The notes below the pieces were generated by a model. It was not told the DNA's origin. It did no database searches and was given only the letters and a program-made list of their open reading frames with translations. Shown here piece after piece: positions 45,206-55,885 of a stretch of 64,000 bases of DNA. The DNA is from Tectiglobus diatomicola. GTDB lineage: Bacteria; Pseudomonadota; Alphaproteobacteria; Rhizobiales; Hyphomicrobiaceae. Made by a program: the position numbers and the translations under genes. Each line of letters starts with the position of its first letter. The stretch's first letter is position 1. The DNA is taken from positions 1 through 64,000 of the forward strand of contig JAZDSJ010000012.1 in NCBI GenBank assembly GCA_039583345.1, given 5' to 3'.

Positions 45206-46183
45206 TTATCTCTCGCTAAATTAACTTTACAGGTTTCTATTATATTCAAGTTTAGCCTAACATATACTGAGGAAACATACATTTATAGATTAAAAAATGT
45301 TAAATCGAACCTTAAATATACTCAACTGTAATGATGACTCTAAGAAATAGTTCATAATCTACTTCTTTAATCATATGATAAACCTTTGTCACCGTGTAAA
45401 TTTTAGAATTTGCGAAATCATTTCAGTTATTGGAAATCAACTCCTAAAGTCGATGATATTCTGATAGGCCATGCATTAGAGTATTTCTTTATTGATCTTA
45501 GTGTCTACTTCACTAAATATTTCATGAAACTTAAGCTTACAGTATTAAACGGAATGGTTTCCATAAGTATTTTTTTGATTAAACATTTAAACCTAAGTCT
45601 TCGCATCCGTATAACCTATTATTAATTAATAATTTTTCGTAAAAATTATCAGACCGGAATTTTTTTTGAGAACGTAATTATTATAATGCGTTCACAATGT
45701 GATTACATCTTAGAATTAAAACCTTGACATTTTTAAGTTCTCTTGATCTAAGGGCATAAATTAATGTTAGGTTTTGATGTAGCTGTTATATTCATAAAAC
45801 TTCACTGAAGTCATAAATCAAATCATTGCAGTAAAAATAAAATTTTTAGAGTAATACCAAATTACTCTGACAACAATGTTACTTTGAGCGTTGAACACAA
45901 CTCATGGTAAAGATAGTGTGGTGTGCCATTTCAAAAATGGCATTAGAAGTAAAAACTGAAAATATTTGTGAGTGATTTTATTTTTTGTTTAATCCAGCCG
46001 ATCTAAATAAATATAAAAATTAAAAACTCTTATTTTTTGTTCTTAATTTAGTAAAGAATATCGCTAAATAGTAGACCTCTTAATATTTCAGTATCAGGAC
46101 TAATCTTATCATGCTACACAAAGTTATTAATCTACTAATGTAGTTCAAACTGACACTTTCAGCCTAGCTAGGGTATCGTCTAA

Positions 46184-46984
46184 ATGAAAAAACCTGATGA
46201 CATTTCCGATTCAGAGGCTATCGAAGCTTCATCTGATCCGGACCAGCGCAAAGAAATTATGAACTTTCTCGCCGAAAATAAAGTTTCTATTCCACTAGAG
46301 AAGTTACCATCTGAAGTTTTAAAAGCAGCACTTGCCGACATCTACAATAGAAAAGTACTGTCGCAGATGAGGGTAAGTACCGAAGATATCGCATTTTTTA
46401 AACCTGAAAACATTAAAGATGAAATTGTATCCAGAGCAATCAATAATGACGAAATGCGAGAGGCACTTAAGAGACTTTTTGAGGGCAGTAATTACGATGA
46501 CCCACTTACACAGGCTCCCCCGGAAAAGATAAAGGCTGGCATATTAGCAATAATACTATGTTCCCAAAATATAAAATCTAAATCTGAACAGCCATATATT
46601 AGTGACGTATCTTATGAGCATGTATCAAATGAAATGCTTGATGCCGCTCTGGAAAACAGAAAGATGCGCGAAATAATACAAGCTGCTCTCAAAACATTAG
46701 GAGTTAATAAGCCGATAAATCAGGTGCCACGTAAGTTTATAAAAGCATTATTTTCAGCAATAGGATCAATGGCGCATGGCAAGAAAGATGCAATTCACAT
46801 TTCTAATAATCTTTTAGAACAAATTTTCTCTGATCCTAAAGCTTCTAAGCTTCTCCGAGATGTCATGAGACATAACAACCTTAAGGGCGAACCAATAAAT
46901 TTACCTGATATAACCAAACGAAAGATTGTTAGTACTCTGGTTCAAAGAGGTGCGATCGTATTGGGTACTGAGCAAACACAATAA
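46184..46984 (+). CDS. Orphan helical internal-repeat protein
   Basis: I do not recognise this soluble, charged 266-aa protein, which lacks a signal peptide or membrane segment. It contains at least three copies of a ~50-residue unit, at residues ~74-126, 145-195 and 207-256, plus a degenerate copy at ~21-53. The shared pattern is L-x-x-A-[IL]-x-N-x-x-M-R-E-[AI]-[LI], a short linker with P-[IL]-[NT]-Q-[AV]-P, and a closing helix K-[IF]-[IK]-K-A. Units are predicted all-helical, like adaptor or scaffold repeats. AGGG lies upstream of the ATG. The flanking spacers are 1157 and 739 bp, so it is alone. Codon use and base composition match the surroundings. Confidence 0.7.
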   Translation: MKKPDDISDSEAIEASSDPDQRKEIMNFLAENKVSIPLEKLPSEVLKAALADIYNRKVLSQMRVSTEDIAFFKPENIKDEIVSRAINNDEMREALKRLFEGSNYDDPLTQAPPEKIKAGILAIILCSQNIKSKSEQPYISDVSYEHVSNEMLDAALENRKMREIIQAALKTLGVNKPINQVPRKFIKALFSAIGSMAHGKKDAIHISNNLLEQIFSDPKASKLLRDVMRHNNLKGEPINLPDITKRKIVSTLVQRGAIVLGTEQTQ

Positions 46985-47723
46985 AGCCCTATTTGAGATT
47001 TTATTTAACTCAGGATGTTACTTATGCAGCAATGTTTTAATGGTGAAAAGTAATAAATCTCATCTTTTTTTTACTATCAAAAAAAGTAGCTAAACCAGTG
47101 TTTGCAATCTATTTCAAAACACTATAGAGCCTTGCATAATGAAACAACTTTAATTTTACACATGTCTGTTTTAGAATTTCTTAACTATATGTGTAAAATG
47201 TTCCGATCTTTAGCAAAAGATATTTTATGGTACAATTTGCAATTAACTAACCCTAATTCTTTTTTCTAAAAAAGATAACTGTGGTCTAAAAGTTCAATAA
47301 TAAACTAAGTTTTCATTAGTCAATTTTAAAATTTTTAAATACGCTAGAAATGGAACTTTTTTTGTAAATTTTAACTCGATTATATCTATAATAAAATATA
47401 GCGTATACGTAATTAGAAAAATATCAAAAATTTTTATAAACTTTTCCGCAGCCTCAATTACTGTGATTGATAATCAAAACCTTGTTTTAAGGTGTTTTTC
47501 AAAAAACTAGTTCGAAATATGATTGCTGAATATGAACTAACAGACCATAGAAAATGGAAATCGCATAGATATAAATGCAAAGTTGCATATTCACTATATA
47601 TGTACAATTCAATATAGAACAATATAAATAACAATTTTTAACTAAAATTATTATATTCTGCTATGATACATACGCTCGAGTTATCATTTCAAAAATTCTC
47701 ATCAATTCGCCTGCGAGTTCTTA
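46985..47723. other. Intergenic, no gene seen
   Basis: These 739 extremely AT-rich bp lie between the repeat protein and the AsmA gene. No reading frame, terminator or remnant could be supported. Confidence 0.35.
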
Positions 47724-50024
47724 ATGACAAGAAACGAACTTTCCAAATTAAAACGTCGTAGTACAAATTTCTCTGCAAGTACAGGGCAGCTAACAGATAC
47801 ACATCAAGGTTACACTTATACTTCAAGTCCTAAAAAAACTAGGCTAGCTAAAAATTTATTTGTGTTAACCATGGTCATAGTATTTATTTTATGCGCAATA
47901 ATGATTACTTCAGTAGCTTATAATCCAGCAGACTTCATAAGAAACCAGTTGGTGCGAAAGGTTAAGAGTAGTATAGGACGAAATATCACGATAACTGGAC
48001 AACCGTATCTAACATTATATCCAAGTGTTAGTGTAGTTTTACCGAACATTTCTATATCTCCCCCTCCCGGAATGGAAAATACGCCAACGCTGAGCGCTGA
48101 ACGTTTAAAAGTCGTTGTAGCTTTGTTTCCATTACTACGCAATCAAATCTCTATAAAAGAATTAAATATCGACAATCCTATACTTAATTTACATATAGAT
48201 CACAAAGGTAAACGCAGCTGGCAAGTCCAAAAAAAAGCAGAGTCCACTAATTTTGAATTACGTCTACCCTCAGAATCTACGGTTAGTATAACACGTGATA
48301 ATATTCCTCTTGAAAAGGCATCATTAGCATCTTTTTTTCAAAATCAAATCCAACTTACCTCAAATAAATTCCACGATATAGAATTATCCAATATACGAAT
48401 CAATAATGGTTATATTCATTATCGCGACGATCGTTCTGGTGTGATTGAAGCTATATCAGCAATAAATGCCACGGTTACTAGTCATAGTTCCACTGATCCA
48501 ATTTTAATTGACGGTAATCTCAAGTGGAATGGTGAATCTGTGGCTTTGAAATTACGTCTGAAAGCACCTAATGATTTCGTGCAAGGCCAATCAGGAGACA
48601 TTCAACTTAGCATGAACAGCAAACCGGCGTCTGTTTCGTTCAATGGCCAGATGCTATTAGGTGACCACGTTAAAATCACAGGTTCATTATTATATTCAAT
48701 ATCATCAATTCAAAATTTTATGTACTGGGTAGGTACAGATTTGCCCAATGGAGATAACCTTGGTTCAGCTACATTAAAAAGTAATTTGGTGGCTACACCG
48801 CAAGAGATAACTCTTAAAAAAGCTAATTTTAGAACCAAACAAATACGATCAAGAGGCGATTTCGTGATCGATATTAGTAGTGCGCGTCCTAAGATAAAGT
48901 CCGATTTAGTTATTACAAAGTTAGATATTGACGAGCTGGCTTTATCCTTCAAGGGAGCTCGCCCTATTAAGCGCAGTTATGATAACAATGGCAAAAAAAC
49001 TAATCTAGAACAACCTCCTAAAAATTCACTCGAAGCTCATTTGAAAAATCCATCTTTAAAAAGAAACAAATCCAATCTTCCTTATAAAAATAGTTCCATT
49101 ACAGAAAAAGTGTGGAACAAAAAAGCTTTAAACAAGAAAATATCTTTCTTTGATGCGGCAATTCAGGGTAAAATTTTAAATTTAGATGTGTCGGGTCTCA
49201 CGATAGATAAAGCATTGGTGCGACTTATATCAGATAACGAAACGATGCAGATTAATATGGACCGCGTTGAGCTTTATGATGGTTTTGGTCGTGGAGCCAT
49301 TACAGCCTCAACTAGTAATGCAGGCTTAAAAATCGGAGCTAACTTTGATCTTTTTGAAATTACAGCACAAAAATTACTAAAAGATGTATCCAATATACGA
49401 GCAATTAATGGAATGGGACGACTAACGGCTAATCTAAGAGGTCAAGGTCATTCTCAGGACGATATTGTGTCAAGCTTATTTGGAACAGCAAGTTTTATTA
49501 TAAAAGACGGATCCATTGTAGGTTGGGATATACCCAAAATTCTTAGCGACCTACAGTCAGGCAAACTTAGAGACATAAATCAGTCTCAGACTGCTAAAAC
49601 ATCCTTTTCTGAGTTTGCATCTAATTTTAATTTCAATCGAGGTATTGCTAACACACAATCCCTTCGTGTACTTAGTCCACATATTCGTATAACAGGGTCT
49701 GGCAATATTGATTTGGGAAAGCGTCAAATCGATAAAATCTTGCGGGCTAAACTCCTAGCAAGCTTGGAAAACCAAAGTAGTATTAACTTGCCCGGTATTG
49801 AAATACCTTTACGTATAACTGGACCGTGGAACAACCCTGATGTTGAGGTGGACTTAGCTGCGATATTAATTAATGAAGAGCTAGTTCGTGATACCATCGA
49901 TACAGTTCGGAAGTTAACTGACAAAATTAGCAAAAAAACAACAGGCGAAATCATTCGTGGTATAATCGGAGACGGTAAAGAAAACGTACCAAGTAGGTTG
50001 TTAGAAGAGCTTTTTAAAAACTAA
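47724..50024 (+). CDS. AsmA-family inner-membrane/periplasmic protein
   Basis: The 766-aa product has a short cytosolic N-terminus, one transmembrane helix at about residues 46-66, then a long periplasmic region of the AsmA type. Features include I-G-R-N-I-T-I-T-G-Q-P-Y-L-T-L-Y-P, A-E-R-L-K-V-V-V-A-L-F-P-L-L, and a C-terminal AsmA_2 part with N-G-M-G-R-L-T-A-N-L-R-G and F-I-I-K-D-G-S-I-V-G-W-D-I. Family members are thought to form hydrophobic-grooved bridges that move phospholipid to the outer membrane. A Lys/Asn/Ser-rich linker lies near residues 425-480. The ATG lacks a clear ribosome site. Confidence 0.88.
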   Translation: MTRNELSKLKRRSTNFSASTGQLTDTHQGYTYTSSPKKTRLAKNLFVLTMVIVFILCAIMITSVAYNPADFIRNQLVRKVKSSIGRNITITGQPYLTLYPSVSVVLPNISISPPPGMENTPTLSAERLKVVVALFPLLRNQISIKELNIDNPILNLHIDHKGKRSWQVQKKAESTNFELRLPSESTVSITRDNIPLEKASLASFFQNQIQLTSNKFHDIELSNIRINNGYIHYRDDRSGVIEAISAINATVTSHSSTDPILIDGNLKWNGESVALKLRLKAPNDFVQGQSGDIQLSMNSKPASVSFNGQMLLGDHVKITGSLLYSISSIQNFMYWVGTDLPNGDNLGSATLKSNLVATPQEITLKKANFRTKQIRSRGDFVIDISSARPKIKSDLVITKLDIDELALSFKGARPIKRSYDNNGKKTNLEQPPKNSLEAHLKNPSLKRNKSNLPYKNSSITEKVWNKKALNKKISFFDAAIQGKILNLDVSGLTIDKALVRLISDNETMQINMDRVELYDGFGRGAITASTSNAGLKIGANFDLFEITAQKLLKDVSNIRAINGMGRLTANLRGQGHSQDDIVSSLFGTASFIIKDGSIVGWDIPKILSDLQSGKLRDINQSQTAKTSFSEFASNFNFNRGIANTQSLRVLSPHIRITGSGNIDLGKRQIDKILRAKLLASLENQSSINLPGIEIPLRITGPWNNPDVEVDLAAILINEELVRDTIDTVRKLTDKISKKTTGEIIRGIIGDGKENVPSRLLEELFKN

Positions 50025-50377
50025 AGGCCAGCTTTTATAACTTTTTTTAAAATTTTAAATAGTAAATTATAATATGCATACATCAGGTAACATTTTAATT
50101 CATGAAAATTTATTTTGATATTAGTAACTTAATTCATTTCTACTTAATCAATCAATGTAAAGCACAAGTGTCCCATTTAATGTTTCGTTTATAACAAAAA
50201 TCATTTCACTGATACAGTTATTCATAACAATTACTGAAAGATATCATGAAACACTGATTGAAACTCTACGTTTATTCTTTTTTTCCATTTGTGGATCATC
50301 ATACTATTCTGAGATCCAAAGTATCCCTTGAAAGCAAGTAATTGTTCTCAACAATTAATAAAAGTCCATATAGAAAC
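50025..50377. other. Intergenic, no gene seen
   Basis: About 350 bp separate the AsmA gene from cobB on the same strand. No terminator or gene was recognised. Confidence 0.35.
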
Positions 50378-51694
50378 ATGGCTAAAAGAACACTTGGTCT
50401 TATTATTGCTGCACCGTCGTCAGGTATTGGAAAGACGGTACTAACTTTAGGGTTAGTTGCAGCGTTACGTAGGCGTGGCTATGTAGTGGCCGTGGCTAAA
50501 GCAGGGCCAGACTACATCGATCCGCAATTTCTTTCAGCCGCAGCCGGTTTTTCATGCATTAATTTAGATTCCTGGGCTATGTCAGCATGTGAATTGAGAA
50601 CGCGAGTAGTGAAACATGCATCCGAAGCAGATATTTTGATAATCGAAGGAGCTATGGGATTGTTTGATGGTCCTAATGATGGTGTTGGATCTACTGCGGA
50701 TCTTGCAGAGATACTTGCTCTTCCTGTTATTCTCGCAGTAGATGCAAGTCGCCAAGCACAATCGATTGCAGCTATAGTACATGGCTTTACAACTTTTCGC
50801 ATGAACCCAAAGATATGTGGTGTTATTACTACAAAAGTTGCTAGTGACCGCCATGCAGATATGGTGTTCAAATCATTATTAGAGCTAAATATCTGCAATC
50901 TAGGTGCATTTCGATTAGATAAAGCACTCAAATTACAATCTCGCCACCTGGGCCTTGTTCAAGCCCATGAGTTTTATACATTAGAAGAAATAGTTAAAAC
51001 TGCTGGTATTAATGCTGAAACTCATCTTAACCTTGACAGACTTGTTGCACTAGCAGGTCCAATTGCTTCAGAAAAACCATGGAAAACAGCAGAACAAGTT
51101 ATTCCACCACTTGGACAGCACATTGCTGTGGCCCATGATTCAGCTTTCAGTTTTACCTACCCACACATTCTTTCAGATTGGCGAGCTCAAGGTGCGCAAA
51201 TTTCTCTGTTCTCGCCACTAAAGAACGAGGCTGCCTCCACAGAAGCGGATGCTATTTTTTTACCCGGTGGCTACCCAGAGTTATATGCTGGAAAACTATC
51301 TGACTCTAATGTATTCCTTGACAGTATCAGACAAGCTGCCAAACGTGACACACTTATCTATGGTGAGTGCGGCGGCTACATGGTGCTGGGTCAGTCTCTG
51401 ATTGATTCTACTGGTAAGGCTTATCGAATGTCGGGGCTTTTGAGTCATGTAACGAGCTTTTATAACCCAAAACTTAATATAGGTTATCGTACACTTAAAA
51501 ATGCAGGCTATGCCTGGCAATTACCAAAATGTTTTTTAGGCCATGAATTTCACTATTCTTATTTGACCAATGTAGGTAGTGATCTTCCACTTTTTTATGC
51601 TTCAGATAGCAGTGGATGCTCACTCGGAGATTTTGGTGGTTATCGAAATAATGTTATGGGCAGTTATGCCCACGTAATCAGTACAAATCATTAA
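50378..51694 (+). CDS. cobB: Cobyrinate/hydrogenobyrinate a,c-diamide synthase
   Basis: The enzyme amidates the a and c side chains of (hydrogeno)cobyrinic acid in cobalamin synthesis using glutamine and ATP. The ~438-aa product has an N-terminal P-loop (I-I-A-A-P-S-S-G-I-G-K-T), D-Y-I-D-P, E-G-A-M-G-L-F-D-G, and a C-terminal class I glutaminase-like half with nucleophile Cys in Y-G-E-C-G-G-Y-M-V-L-G and a late His (S-Y-A-H-V). I chose the ATG at 50378 because the family starts just before the P-loop; a TTG at 50342 adds 12 residues. CbiA versus CobB naming depends on the pathway, which is not certain here. Confidence 0.92.
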   Translation: MAKRTLGLIIAAPSSGIGKTVLTLGLVAALRRRGYVVAVAKAGPDYIDPQFLSAAAGFSCINLDSWAMSACELRTRVVKHASEADILIIEGAMGLFDGPNDGVGSTADLAEILALPVILAVDASRQAQSIAAIVHGFTTFRMNPKICGVITTKVASDRHADMVFKSLLELNICNLGAFRLDKALKLQSRHLGLVQAHEFYTLEEIVKTAGINAETHLNLDRLVALAGPIASEKPWKTAEQVIPPLGQHIAVAHDSAFSFTYPHILSDWRAQGAQISLFSPLKNEAASTEADAIFLPGGYPELYAGKLSDSNVFLDSIRQAAKRDTLIYGECGGYMVLGQSLIDSTGKAYRMSGLLSHVTSFYNPKLNIGYRTLKNAGYAWQLPKCFLGHEFHYSYLTNVGSDLPLFYASDSSGCSLGDFGGYRNNVMGSYAHVISTNH

Positions 51695-52337
51695 TATTTG
51701 AAATAGTGTGAAAAAATAGTGCACGCAGATGAAGCTGGTAAACGCCTCTAAAGAGGTTGACATTAAATTTTGAATGCCAATTAAAAACTAATCATTTCCG
51801 TAACACTTAAAGTGCCTGTAAAACTAATTGATACAGCTTACCGTGCCTGAGACTATCTAATGAAACGCTCTGCGTAATGCTATTAACCATCTAACTTTAT
51901 AGAGATGCCATAATTTCAAAAAAACATACGTTTAAATATATAGCTGAGTAAAGCTAATAAAATAATAGTAGTGTGATTTGTAGCAGTAAAATTACTAAGG
52001 TTATTGGAAATCTATGTGGTCTTGATTTAGTTAAAGCACTAGCAAACGCAATCTCAAATTACTCATTTCTTATTTTCTATGTGCTTTATATTAAAAAAGA
52101 TATTGCAGAAAGTGAACAAAGGTTGTCTAAAAAACTCGACATTTTGAGAGATATAGTATTTTCCAGAATACGCTTTGATTCATGACTATTCGACAACATT
52201 ATCAATGTTTCAAACTCGTTTTAAGTGTAATTTTTTTGTAAAATAAAAAAGTAGAGTGCTATAAAAATTTATTTACATGATTTAGGACATATAACTAAAA
52301 TTAAAAAATTTGAAATTTTATGAATTTTCTGCAGTCT
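51695..52337. other. Intergenic, no confident gene
   Basis: This spacer of 643 bp contains a short hairpin CCTCTAAAGAGG (51745-51756) after cobB without a T-run. A 70-codon frame at 51973-52185 (GTG start, one hydrophobic segment then a charged helix) is possible but unsupported. Confidence 0.35.
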
Positions 52338-53366
52338 CTAACGGCGTACAATCGGAGGAGATGGGGGAATAATGAGATTAATAAAAGCACCAATATTATC
52401 AGACCCATTAACTAGTACTTCATTCCTACTAGATGTCGATGTTAATATCTGCGATTTTTTAAAATTGTATGAAGCCTTTGGGTTATGCTGATCTGGCATA
52501 AAAACACGCCTTCTCAAGCCCGGTGCCACAATTCTTTGTGAAACTAGTAATTCTTCACCAGCCTTTGGTACAAATAAAGGTAACTCAGGGCGTATAAATT
52601 TTGGACAAAGCTCTGTAGGATCTAGCTCCCCTCCCTCCCACTTGACATTGACATGGTATTCTTTATTACATACCGCTATTTGTGGTGGTATTCGAGTGAG
52701 CTCGAAGTAATCATAACCTTGCTTTAAGCGCTGCCAAAATAGAAAGTTTGGATCCTGGCTGTTACGTGACATTTCAAACCGCACCATTCGGAATGGAAAG
52801 GCGTGTACATGAATTACTTTCTGTCCTCCATAAAATGCTTCTCGCGCTAAAGAAAAGATTTCTTCCATTAGTGAGTCTGTCATTGCATAGCAACCCACGG
52901 AAGTACATCTTCCATGTACCATTAGAAATTTTCCCGTACGCCCATGTGATCTATCGTAACCGTTTGGATATCCGAGGTTAAATGATAGATGAAAATCTGA
53001 ATTTGGATTCAATTGATTTTCATTAACAGTATAAAACCCTTCTGGAGCTTGCTTGTCTCCATGTCTACGCTTAGGTCCCAGATTTCCTGACCAGGTGCAT
53101 ATCGGATACGTTTTAAAGTGATAAAAATGCCCATCCTCTCTTTGTTTCCAAATTTCAAGCTCCGATTCTTGTTTGAAGATCCGAATAAAAATAGGTGCTC
53201 CTAATTTCATTTTTTTTTGGCCTATCAATATCAGAGCTGTTTCTGGAACAGGTAGCAAATGCTTTGGTAAGATTCCTACGGTACACGAAGCCAAAACTAA
53301 GATGCAAGTGGCAGCTATAAGATATTTTTTTTGTCCTACAAATCTGAATTTGCTTATCGTCTTCAT
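52338..53366 (-). CDS. L,D-transpeptidase (YafK/ErfK-type), predicted lipoprotein
   Basis: The product (about 342 aa) has a lipoprotein-like signal ending L-V-L-A-S-C. A YkuD-type domain follows, with Y-P-I-C-T-W-S-G and the catalytic motif H-G-R-C-T-S-V-G-C-Y-A-M-T-D. Such enzymes act on peptidoglycan stem peptides in the periplasm; YafK-like members also cleave lipoprotein-peptidoglycan links. The C-terminal ~150 residues are extra and without a recognised fold. I prefer the ATG at 53366, which gives the signal a proper start (MKTISKFRF); the frame is open to 53393. Confidence 0.87.
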   Translation of the reverse strand: MKTISKFRFVGQKKYLIAATCILVLASCTVGILPKHLLPVPETALILIGQKKMKLGAPIFIRIFKQESELEIWKQREDGHFYHFKTYPICTWSGNLGPKRRHGDKQAPEGFYTVNENQLNPNSDFHLSFNLGYPNGYDRSHGRTGKFLMVHGRCTSVGCYAMTDSLMEEIFSLAREAFYGGQKVIHVHAFPFRMVRFEMSRNSQDPNFLFWQRLKQGYDYFELTRIPPQIAVCNKEYHVNVKWEGGELDPTELCPKFIRPELPLFVPKAGEELLVSQRIVAPGLRRRVFMPDQHNPKASYNFKKSQILTSTSSRNEVLVNGSDNIGAFINLIIPPSPPIVRR

Positions 53367-53493
53367 AAAGTATATTCCATGAGCCTCGATCATTGAAACT
53401 TTACGTATGAAAATTGCAGCTATATTTATCTCAAAATTAAACGAATAAGCAAAGCAACGTTTAAAGTGTTTGATAGAACCATAAATATATCAA

Positions 53494-54360
53494 TTACCAG
53501 CGCAATGTTTTCATTATCGCGGTTGCCTTTGGTTGGCCTGTAAATAACTTTTCTAAAGCAACCACATCGAATTCACCCGTTGGCATAACTACGTTTCGAT
53601 GGATACCCTGACCTATGAATAAAGAGTCTATACCAAATTCTACAGCTCCGGCTATATCAGTTCGCAAAGCATCACCAATCGCCAAAATCCTGCATTTATC
53701 AACCTTAACACCGCGCAGTTTACTTGCAATACTCTGCGAGAACTCATAGACAACGGGAAAAGGCTTACCGGCCCAGTAAACATCTCCTCCTAGATCTTCA
53801 TATACTTTGGCGATCGCACCAGCACAAGGAAATAATCTACCACCGACATCAACCACAAGATCTGGATTAGCGCAAATAAAAGTAAGTCCACGTTCAATTG
53901 CATAATGTGAGAATTTACGATAATTTTCACCTGTTTCTTCCGTGTCACGGGTCAATCCCGTACAAAAAATAGCTTCTGCTGCCTCTAATTCTACACAACC
54001 AAGATCGGAATCATCAAACACGTCAAGATCACGTTCAGGTCCGATATGATAGACCTGATTAAAACCCTGTTCACAAGCATATGAATGTGCCAAATCTCCA
54101 GAGGAAACGATAGCGTCGGCAATATCATCTGGTACTGATTTCTCCTCTAAAATTTGACGAACAGTATTACCTCTGCGGGGTGCATTAGACACAAGGATAA
54201 CTATTCCGCCACCACAGCGAAATCTGGAGAGCACCTCACATCCTTCTTGATAAGCCCGAACGCCGTTATGAACTACCCCCCAAATATCACAAAACAAGAC
54301 GTCGTAATGCGACAAAAGTGGTGCTGCATGCGCAATTACAGGTGAAATGTTATGCGTCAT
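53494..54360 (-). CDS. HAD-superfamily hydrolase, TIGR01459 type
   Basis: This is a HAD phosphatase (288 aa) of the class IIA subfamily. The motif I nucleophile is in F-C-D-I-W-G-V-V-H-N-G (D25), L-V-S-N-A-P-R-R carries motif II, the cap contains C-A-N-P-D-L-V-V-D, the lysine lies in Y-W-A-G-K-P, and G-D-A-L-R-T-D-I-A-G-A is motif III. TIGR01459 is common in alphaproteobacteria; its substrate is unknown. It stands between the L,D-transpeptidase and an intergenic stretch. Confidence 0.9.
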   Translation of the reverse strand: MTHNISPVIAHAAPLLSHYDVLFCDIWGVVHNGVRAYQEGCEVLSRFRCGGGIVILVSNAPRRGNTVRQILEEKSVPDDIADAIVSSGDLAHSYACEQGFNQVYHIGPERDLDVFDDSDLGCVELEAAEAIFCTGLTRDTEETGENYRKFSHYAIERGLTFICANPDLVVDVGGRLFPCAGAIAKVYEDLGGDVYWAGKPFPVVYEFSQSIASKLRGVKVDKCRILAIGDALRTDIAGAVEFGIDSLFIGQGIHRNVVMPTGEFDVVALEKLFTGQPKATAIMKTLRW

Positions 54361-54941
54361 ATTTTTACTCTACTTTTGTATTTTGGGTATTAAATGCCAA
54401 CACCTTCGTCATATATTATAATTTGCTTGACTATATCGCGAATAAATATCATCGCAAAGCATCTGACCTAAGTAAATCGTAATACCCTAAAATTACATCT
54501 GCAATTTTTTGTAACTATGCCCTGAAAAGTCATAAATAGATTAAATACAAAAAATTTCTGCCGCATTAACTTTGCTCTACTAATTAGAAAAGTAACTTAT
54601 TTCAACCAGCTAAAGCTAAACACATTATGCTTTATATCAAATGTCTCCTCTGAGATGTAAATTATACTCATAAAAACCAAAGTTAAACTAGATATCTTCG
54701 ACAGTAATAAAGTGCAGCTCAGAAGATATTTGATAGTGTTATTTTGTCATAACTTTAAACTTCGATTGCTCATACTATTAATAATGTTCTAGTCATTTAA
54801 CTGATGCAAAGCTAATGTTATAAACCAACTTACTCGTTTTATTCCTGTCATTTTGAAACAACTTGGAATTTACAGACTTTGTTGTGTATAAATAATCATG
54901 TAATTTTAACACACTATGAATTTTCTTTTAAAGGTACATAA
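54361..54941. other. Intergenic, divergent promoters
   Basis: The flanking genes are divergent, so both promoters lie here (581 bp). An AAAGG ribosome site for the FAH-family gene is at its right end. I recognise no gene. Confidence 0.4.
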
Positions 54942-55625
54942 ATGACTTATGTTTTTGAACCATTGCCTCAACCTGCATTACCCATTGTGGGTGACAACAA
55001 GCTTTTCCCTGTTCGCCACATTTATTGTGTCGGTCGAAATTATGCTGAGCATGCCCGTGAGCTAGGTCATGATTCTAGTAACGAGCCACCACTGTTTTTC
55101 CAAAAAAATCCAGATAATCTTTTGTTAGATTCTGTGTTTCCATTGTCTTCTAATTTTGAAAATGTGCAATGGGAAATAGAATTGGTTGTAGCACTTAAGT
55201 CGGCTGGATCTAATATTACAAAAGAACGCGCTAAGGATCATATTTTTGGTTATGGGGTTGGGTTAGATCTTACACGACGGAATTTGCAGAAACGAGCAAA
55301 GGAAATGGGGCATCCCTGGGAGACTAGTAAAGCCTTTGACAAATCTGCACCATGTACACCACTGGTAACAACCACACAGATTGGCTATCCTGAGAAAGGT
55401 GCAATCTGGCTAGAAGTGAACGGAGTACGTTGTCAAGAAAGTGACATCTCAAAAATGATCTGGACAATCCCAGAACAAATTGCTCATTTGTCGTATTACT
55501 TTGAATTGTGCCCAGGTGATCTTATTTTTACAGGTACACCAGCAGGAGTTGGTTCTATTAAACGCGGTGATTTCCTCAAGGGACATATTGATGGTTTACC
55601 GGAATTAAACGTTACTGTTAAGTAA
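54942..55625 (+). CDS. Fumarylacetoacetate hydrolase-family protein
   Basis: The 227-aa product is a single-domain FAH-fold enzyme, probably acting on a 2-keto-acid such as fumarylpyruvate or oxaloacetate. It has I-Y-C-V-G-R-N-Y-A-E-H-A, the metal-ligand stretch W-E-I-E-L-V-V-A-L, V-G-L-D-L-T-R-R, K-A-F-D-K-S-A-P and the C-terminal F-T-G-T-P-A-G-V-G. All catalytic positions visible appear intact. The exact substrate cannot be read. It is followed after 260 bp by cbiD on the same strand. Confidence 0.9.
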   Translation: MTYVFEPLPQPALPIVGDNKLFPVRHIYCVGRNYAEHARELGHDSSNEPPLFFQKNPDNLLLDSVFPLSSNFENVQWEIELVVALKSAGSNITKERAKDHIFGYGVGLDLTRRNLQKRAKEMGHPWETSKAFDKSAPCTPLVTTTQIGYPEKGAIWLEVNGVRCQESDISKMIWTIPEQIAHLSYYFELCPGDLIFTGTPAGVGSIKRGDFLKGHIDGLPELNVTVK

Positions 55626-55885
55626 TCGGCATTTAATATATCAATATTATCTTAGGTAACATGAAATACACTTTAATGTTAAATTATGAATGATTAATTA
55701 TTTTAAAATAAGTTTCTATGTTTTGTTTGCTACTATATATAACTTGTAGTTTGCTGTTTTTTAAGAACAGCACCTGGCTTTATATTTCGTGAGATTGTCC
55801 TGTATTAAAAAAGGCTGTTGTTTTTAGCCGGTCATACACTGTATAAACTTGGCCATAAGTGCTCAATTTTGTCTAGGGTTTACCT

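Larger units (their letters stand above)
45027..46183. other. Long intergenic region upstream of ilvD
   Basis: This 1157-bp spacer holds the ilvD leader with overlapping hairpins (45158-45205) and a perfect 8-bp hairpin at 45924-45942 (TGCCATTT, CAA, AAATGGCA) without a T-run. A 71-codon plus-strand frame at 45410-45625, starting with TTG, has no recognisable homology and I do not call it. Confidence 0.45.

Noticed and set aside
45410..45625. 71-codon frame in the ilvD spacer
   Set aside because: It has a TTG start, no ribosome site, no recognisable family, and a composition like the surrounding spacer.
51973..52185. 70-codon frame after cobB
   Set aside because: GTG start without a ribosome site and no recognisable family. 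Possible but unsupported.
55753..55829. Two short hairpins before cbiD, considered as a cobalamin riboswitch
   Set aside because: Stems are only 4-6 bp and nothing resembling the B12-box consensus was seen.
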